Source of the DNA: OPU3-GD-OMZ sp001901525 | GTDB taxonomy: Bacteria > Pseudomonadota > Gammaproteobacteria > Methylococcales > Methylomonadaceae | Direction: 5' to 3' | NCBI GenBank assembly: GCA_963981505.1 | Contig: CAXCEI010000024.1 | Coordinates: 1 to 22,140, forward strand | DNA: 22,140 bases | In this document: positions 22,139 through 22,140 of the stretch, one piece after another | How positions within the stretch are numbered: position 1 is the first letter of the stretch | How the letters are laid out: each line of letters starts with the position of its first letter | Made by a program: the position numbers and the translations under genes | The notes under the pieces: generated by a model | The model's database searches: none | The model's input: only the letters and a program-made list of their open reading frames with translations | What the model was told of the DNA's origin: nothing

Positions 22139-22140
22139 TT

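Noticed and set aside
1..22140. CRISPR arrays, insertion sequences, phage genes or toxin-antitoxin pairs
   Set aside because: Read for on both strands; no regular direct repeats, transposase-like frames or terminal inverted repeats were seen.

Overview
The window comes from a Gram-negative bacterium of moderate-to-low GC content, most likely a gammaproteobacterial methanotroph or related C1-utiliser. Kdo lipopolysaccharide genes (kdsB, waaA), a ycaR-kdsB pair and a LuxO-type regulator point to Gammaproteobacteria. A block for tetrahydromethanopterin (H4MPT) and methylofuran cofactors (a dihydropteroate-synthase-like protein, a DUF447 flavoprotein-like protein and the 5-formylfuranyl-methyl-phosphate synthase MfnB) points to bacterial C1 metabolism through the H4MPT pathway. 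Genus cannot be fixed from the sequence alone.

Left part (1-3720, + strand): the 3' part of a sugar nucleotidyltransferase-like gene, a LuxO-like sigma-54 response regulator, ycaR-kdsB and a small one-pass membrane protein that ends in a weak terminator. Next, on the minus strand (3784-9522), read from high to low coordinates: DHPS-like gene, DUF447 gene, mfnB and a glutamate/dicarboxylate symporter, all joined by 4-base ATGA overlaps, then proS after a short gap. This block starts from an extended -10 promoter that lies inside the divergent promoter of folP, so the tetrahydrofolate and tetrahydromethanopterin branches share one 141-bp control region.

Middle (9664-16114, + strand): folP, a PLP-dependent ACC-deaminase/D-cysteine-desulfhydrase-family enzyme and a SAM methyltransferase overlap one another and are followed closely by ppk1. 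Then comes an uncharacterised secreted, membrane-anchored Cys/His-rich protein that appears to start at a rare ATT codon, and waaA.

Right part (16076-21900, minus strand): a six-gene operon-like run. Read from its 5' end it encodes a MerA/dihydrolipoamide-dehydrogenase-like flavoprotein, a TVP38/TMEM64 membrane protein, the arsenosugar radical SAM enzyme ArsS, the arsenite methyltransferase ArsM, a TIGR04283-type arsenosugar glycosyltransferase and a fatty-acid-hydroxylase/sterol-desaturase-family membrane protein. ArsM methylates arsenite and ArsS adds the 5'-deoxyadenosyl group, so the run encodes an arsenosugar pathway. The co-oriented, overlapping lipid hydroxylase raises the possibility that the product is an arsenolipid. 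This is the most interesting system in the window. A 9-bp perfect palindrome lies upstream of the operon, and a complete tRNA-Leu(UAA) gene closes the window.

No insertion sequence, phage gene, CRISPR array or rRNA was seen. No gene-free stretch exceeds about 150 bases.
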